Position numbers and translations under genes: made by a program. A stretch of 64,000 bases of DNA, from the NCBI GenBank assembly GCA_002305015.1, contig DBPW01000019.1:6788-70787 (forward strand). Direction: 5' to 3'. This stretch comes from Bacteroidales bacterium UBA1410. Lineage in GTDB: Bacteria > Bacteroidota > Bacteroidia > Bacteroidales > Dysgonomonadaceae. The notes under the pieces are model-generated. The model was given only the letters and a program-made list of their open reading frames with translations. It did not search any database and was not told the DNA's origin. Positions 61,487 to 64,000 of this stretch are shown here, piece after piece. Each line of letters opens with the position of its first letter. Within the stretch, counting starts at the first letter, position 1.

Positions 61487-62275
61487 TTATATTTTTTCAA
61501 TTAGTTCACTTTTTATAGTTTCCCACGCATTGTTGTCATACTTTACTTCAGGTTTTAAAATGCTTTGTATGTCCAGAAGAAATTCCTTGTCTTTCATTTT
61601 TTCCTCTATATTTTTCAAAAATTGTTTCTTAGTTGGAGGTGTTTCAACGGAAAATTCCATATAGGTTTTATAGCATTCAATAACTTTGTTTGTGTCTATT
61701 TGCCTATGCGTCAACGCCCAATATAAGTCGAACAAATCGCGGCCTTTTCTTCGTTGATACAAGGCTCGCAATTTTGTGCCAAGCAATTCTTCCAATTCAT
61801 AACTTGTTATCATACATTTACCATTGAACCATCCGTTTTGAACATTATAAGGGATTTCTTTAAACCCTAATACATTGAAGTGTTCTCGGGTGTTGATTTC
61901 AATTTTTAACCGCATACTCATAACGGAAGGGTCTTCGGGTTCAAAACGGTATAGGATTGTATTGTTGTGGATATGTTGGTTTACCGTACGTTTTGTTCCC
62001 ATAAACGAGAGTCGTTCGCGAATGCGTTTCAATATCGGATTTATCGGTTCTGAATGTATTTGTACCAAATCAATATCTTCCGAATAACGAATTTGTGGGG
62101 TGAGGTATAATTTGTGTAATGCAGTTCCTCCTCTAAATGCCAATGATTTTTTCAATAAATCGTCAGAAAATATCTCCACCAATGCCCGTGCGATAATTAA
62201 ATCCTGTTCCACCTGCGCATCGATAGGCCAAGGTGCTTGTGACTTCCATTCGTTTATGTATCGTTGAGGTATCAT
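61487..62275 (-). CDS. abiEii: AbiEii-type nucleotidyltransferase toxin
   Basis: A 262-residue DUF1814/AbiEii nucleotidyltransferase-fold protein. Key motifs are LAFRGGTALHKLYL (the GG of the nucleotide site), RYSEDIDLVQI with the catalytic acidic pair, and a later YELEELLGTKLRALYQRRKGRDLFDLYWAL block. AbiE toxins act as GTP-binding nucleotidyltransferases; some modify tRNA ends. They cause growth arrest in abortive phage infection. The ATG overlaps the antitoxin stop (ATGA), as usual for the pair. Confidence 0.92.
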   Translation of the reverse strand: MIPQRYINEWKSQAPWPIDAQVEQDLIIARALVEIFSDDLLKKSLAFRGGTALHKLYLTPQIRYSEDIDLVQIHSEPINPILKRIRERLSFMGTKRTVNQHIHNNTILYRFEPEDPSVMSMRLKIEINTREHFNVLGFKEIPYNVQNGWFNGKCMITSYELEELLGTKLRALYQRRKGRDLFDLYWALTHRQIDTNKVIECYKTYMEFSVETPPTKKQFLKNIEEKMKDKEFLLDIQSILKPEVKYDNNAWETIKSELIEKI

Positions 62276-63084
62276 AAATCACTTTCAATTTGGACGTTTT
62301 TAATCACTTTCCACCTATTGTCTGCTTCTCCTTTCTTCTCTTTTTTTGTGGAGAGCGGAATCGGGAAATAATTTCGTTGTGCCAATATCTTCCATAAACT
62401 ATCTGCCAATTTCTGCTGCTTAAGTTCGGTCTCTAAAATGTACCCCAACCGTTGAATGGAAGCTGTGTTACTATATTGTCCGGCTATTTTGGTAAGATTT
62501 ACGACTTTCATTTTTTCAACCAACTCTTGCAGAATCGTAACGATTTGGTTTGTTGTGAATCTATGGCTATATGAAAATAGATCCAACGCTGTTAATTCCG
62601 GTAGAGAAACGTTTATGTATCCCGCGTTAGTTTTTTGTTTTGCTATCCCGTCCTGTATCCAGTCGCTTTTAGACAAGAAAGTGATCTTGAGCTTTTTATT
62701 GGTAATGCTCCTCGGTGCCGGTGTTTCCGTTATGACAGTGTATTCCATCGGTTGCTGGTGTGCTGCGCCGAACATTGCAGCTGCCGAAAGTAGTGAAACA
62801 TAATAGGGCTTGTTTAACGAGTTCATTAAATCGTCAATGAATAGCGAAGGAGGCAACATTCCCTGTTGAGAATATTCGGGCGGAATAATAACATAAAACC
62901 CTTGGCGAACTTGGGCGATTTTGTTTTTTGATTTTAACCTGTATAGGCTTTGCTTTAATGCCCGATAGGATATGTCAAATTCTTTCTGCAATTCCCCCAA
63001 CGTGAAAGAATAACGTCCTTTTGAACGGATATTGTCTAAATATCGTTCTATATAATTGTAATATGCTTGTTTTTGAGTATTCAT
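62272..63084 (-). CDS. abiEi: AbiEi-type antitoxin/transcription regulator
   Basis: A 270-residue protein with an N-terminal winged-helix region (FTLGELQKEFDISYRALKQ, LYRLKSKNKIAQVRQGFYVI) and the AbiEi domain (PPSLFIDDLMNSLNKPYYVSL, SLPELTALDLFSY). AbiEi proteins neutralise the toxin without direct binding (type IV) and repress their own promoter. A 14-bp inverted repeat just upstream is the likely operator. The gene is first in the pair and overlaps the toxin gene by 4 bases. Confidence 0.92.
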   Translation of the reverse strand: MNTQKQAYYNYIERYLDNIRSKGRYSFTLGELQKEFDISYRALKQSLYRLKSKNKIAQVRQGFYVIIPPEYSQQGMLPPSLFIDDLMNSLNKPYYVSLLSAAAMFGAAHQQPMEYTVITETPAPRSITNKKLKITFLSKSDWIQDGIAKQKTNAGYINVSLPELTALDLFSYSHRFTTNQIVTILQELVEKMKVVNLTKIAGQYSNTASIQRLGYILETELKQQKLADSLWKILAQRNYFPIPLSTKKEKKGEADNRWKVIKNVQIESDL

Positions 63085-63090
63085 ATTTTA

Positions 63091-63127
63091 TTTGCAAAAG
63101 GATACGAAAAATATATCCATTTGCAAA
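63091..63127 (-). promoter_or_regulatory. Probable AbiEi operator (14-bp inverted repeat)
   Basis: TTTGCAAAAGGATA (63091-63104) and TATCCATTTGCAAA (63114-63127) are inverted repeats matching at 13 of 14 positions with a 9-base spacer. The site begins 6 bp upstream of the antitoxin ATG, where it would cover the promoter. This fits negative autoregulation by AbiEi. A second, weaker pair TCATGAA/TTCATGA lies at 63140-63164. Confidence 0.65.
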
Positions 63128-63233
63128 TGTAATCTATTTTCATGAAATAACATTTAGTTCATGACTAAAATTTTAATCTGTCAAGTTTCATCATGCTGTT
63201 AATGTTTTTCTCGTTGTGAAGTGAAGCGTAACC

Positions 63234-63398
63234 AAACGAAACTATGAGAAAAAAATCCGGCACTTAAAACCCGGTTAAATCGAAAGTTGAAGACGAAATC
63301 GAAAGGTAATTTGCCAAAAAATGAAGTTCGGGTATATCTCTCTTGTTGCTCAATGCTGCAAATTAACGCAAGAATTATGGAAAAATAGTGTTTTATAT
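63234..63398 (+). repeat. 165-bp direct repeat, right copy
   Basis: Second copy of 61100-61264, differing at two bases (TCTCTCTTG for TCTCCCTTG, and AATGCTGC for AATACTGC). It ends 9 bases before the -7 box of the transglycosylase gene. Confidence 0.95.
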
Positions 63399-63407
63399 AA
63401 AAAATAA

Positions 63408-63415
63408 TACCTTTG
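63408..63415 (+). promoter_or_regulatory. -7 box TACCTTTG of the transglycosylase gene
   Basis: TAnnTTTG 73 bp before the ATG at 63489. The -33 region would fall inside the end of the 165-bp repeat, where no clear TTTG is present. Confidence 0.45.
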
Positions 63416-63488
63416 TTGAGTGAAGTTCATAAAAAACATATTTTTGTGTATATTTGATTCTTTAAAAGAAAAAGAGGAACAACAAAAG

Positions 63489-64000
63489 ATGAAAAAATAT
63501 ACCCTGATCCTTTCAATAGGTACCCTTTTGGTAGGAATGGCTGCTGTTATAGGCTGGCTGACGTCGGGGAATGATGTCGAGAAAACAGCGGTCGAGAAAC
63601 CCCAAGTGCTTTCCATGACGGCTTCGGTGGATATTCCGGATGAGATGACTTTTGCCGGGGAAAAAATCGTTTTCGATCGGTACGATTTGCGCGAACGTAT
63701 GGACAGGGAGCTGAACAGTTTTACCTACTTTCATTCCACTACGCTCTTGCTTTTCAAACGGGCAAACCGCATATTCCCGGTCATCGAACCTATTCTTAAG
63801 CGCGAGGGCGTCCCCGACGATATGAAATATCTGGCGGTGATAGAGAGCAGCCTCGATCATCGGACAGTCTCTCCCGCTCGTGCGGTGGGTTTGTGGCAAT
63901 TTATATCGGATACGGCAAAGCTCAACGGGTTGGAAGTTACTTCCGAAGTGGACGAGCGGTATCATATCGAAAAATCGACCGAAGCTGCGTGTCGTTATCT
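63489..64000 (+). CDS. MltD-like lytic transglycosylase, 3' truncated
   Basis: The frame is open to the right edge (170 codons visible). N-terminal signal anchor (KKYTLILSIGTLLVGMAAVIGWL), then a GH23 transglycosylase domain: FPVIEPILKREGVPDDMKYLAVIESSLDHRTVSPARAVGLWQFI in pieces, with the catalytic Glu in YLAVIESSL and the VGLWQFISDTAK motif, and RYHIEKSTEAACRYL at the edge. Full-length relatives usually end in LysM repeats; that part lies outside the window. GC-richer codon use than the preceding AbiE genes marks the return to core genome. Confidence 0.9.
   Translation, partial: MKKYTLILSIGTLLVGMAAVIGWLTSGNDVEKTAVEKPQVLSMTASVDIPDEMTFAGEKIVFDRYDLRERMDRELNSFTYFHSTTLLLFKRANRIFPVIEPILKREGVPDDMKYLAVIESSLDHRTVSPARAVGLWQFISDTAKLNGLEVTSEVDERYHIEKSTEAACRY

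Noticed and set aside
51373..63488. A duplicated tRNA-Lys 3' end as the right attachment site of an integrative element
   Set aside because: I looked for the tRNA 3' sequence (GGTTCGAGCCCCTCCGGGG) further right and found none, and no integrase gene is present.

Overview
The window looks like a chromosomal segment of a Bacteroidales bacterium, probably in or near the Dysgonomonadaceae/Porphyromonadaceae. Supporting signs are a hybrid two-component regulator beside a glycoside hydrolase cluster, Bacteroidetes-type promoters (TTTG about 19-20 bp upstream of TAnnTTTG), DUF6427 and DUF4251 proteins, and a lipid A/lipoprotein gene complement. The family-level placement is inference from gene content only.

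Layout. (1) 1-14233: polysaccharide-utilisation cluster on the + strand: a 5'-truncated DUF4965/DUF1793 protein, GH127-type beta-L-arabinofuranosidase, GH92 alpha-mannosidase, hybrid two-component sensor/regulator, GH2 and GH43 enzymes. No SusC/SusD pair lies inside the window. (2) 14263-28289: housekeeping genes: AarF/UbiB kinase with a phasin-like partner, an orphan ZnuB-type permease, a small Cys-rich membrane protein, aroA, an NSS transporter, cysS, a purine permease, efp, radC, a MIP18-type Fe-S factor, lpxH and an HhH/beta-barrel protein. (3) 28445-37137: MltF-like transglycosylase, the GDP-fucose pair gmd-fcl, and a six-gene minus-strand run holding an MBL hydrolase, three glycosyltransferases, a methyltransferase and a TrmH-type RNA methyltransferase. 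(4) 37291-51090: nitronate monooxygenase-like protein, purD, membrane protein, lipoprotein, tRNA-Leu, purN, acpP-fabF-rnc, pfk, fetB-fetA-lpxB-surE and an alkaline phosphatase.

(5) 51300-63400 is an accessory region that begins right after a tRNA-Lys(CTT). It holds an internally deleted IS4-type relic; a three-gene type II restriction-modification operon (two methyltransferases of different architecture around a DpnII-like nuclease); and a nested stack in which an IS3 element (55685-60810, 3-bp TCC flanks) contains an IS1182 element plus a group IIC intron placed one base past the IS1182 terminal hairpin. Next come a ~265-bp dispersed repeat (another copy at 2.3 kb) and an AbiEi/AbiEii toxin-antitoxin pair bounded by two 165-bp direct repeats that differ at only two bases. 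A lytic transglycosylase gene starts just past the second repeat and runs off the right edge.

The accessory region reads as a small defence island (restriction-modification plus AbiE) built by layered insertions next to a tRNA gene. I did not recognise a clearly new multi-gene defence system. The least explained structures are the 165-bp repeats around AbiE and the repeat family that twice sits beside the same type of IS3 end.
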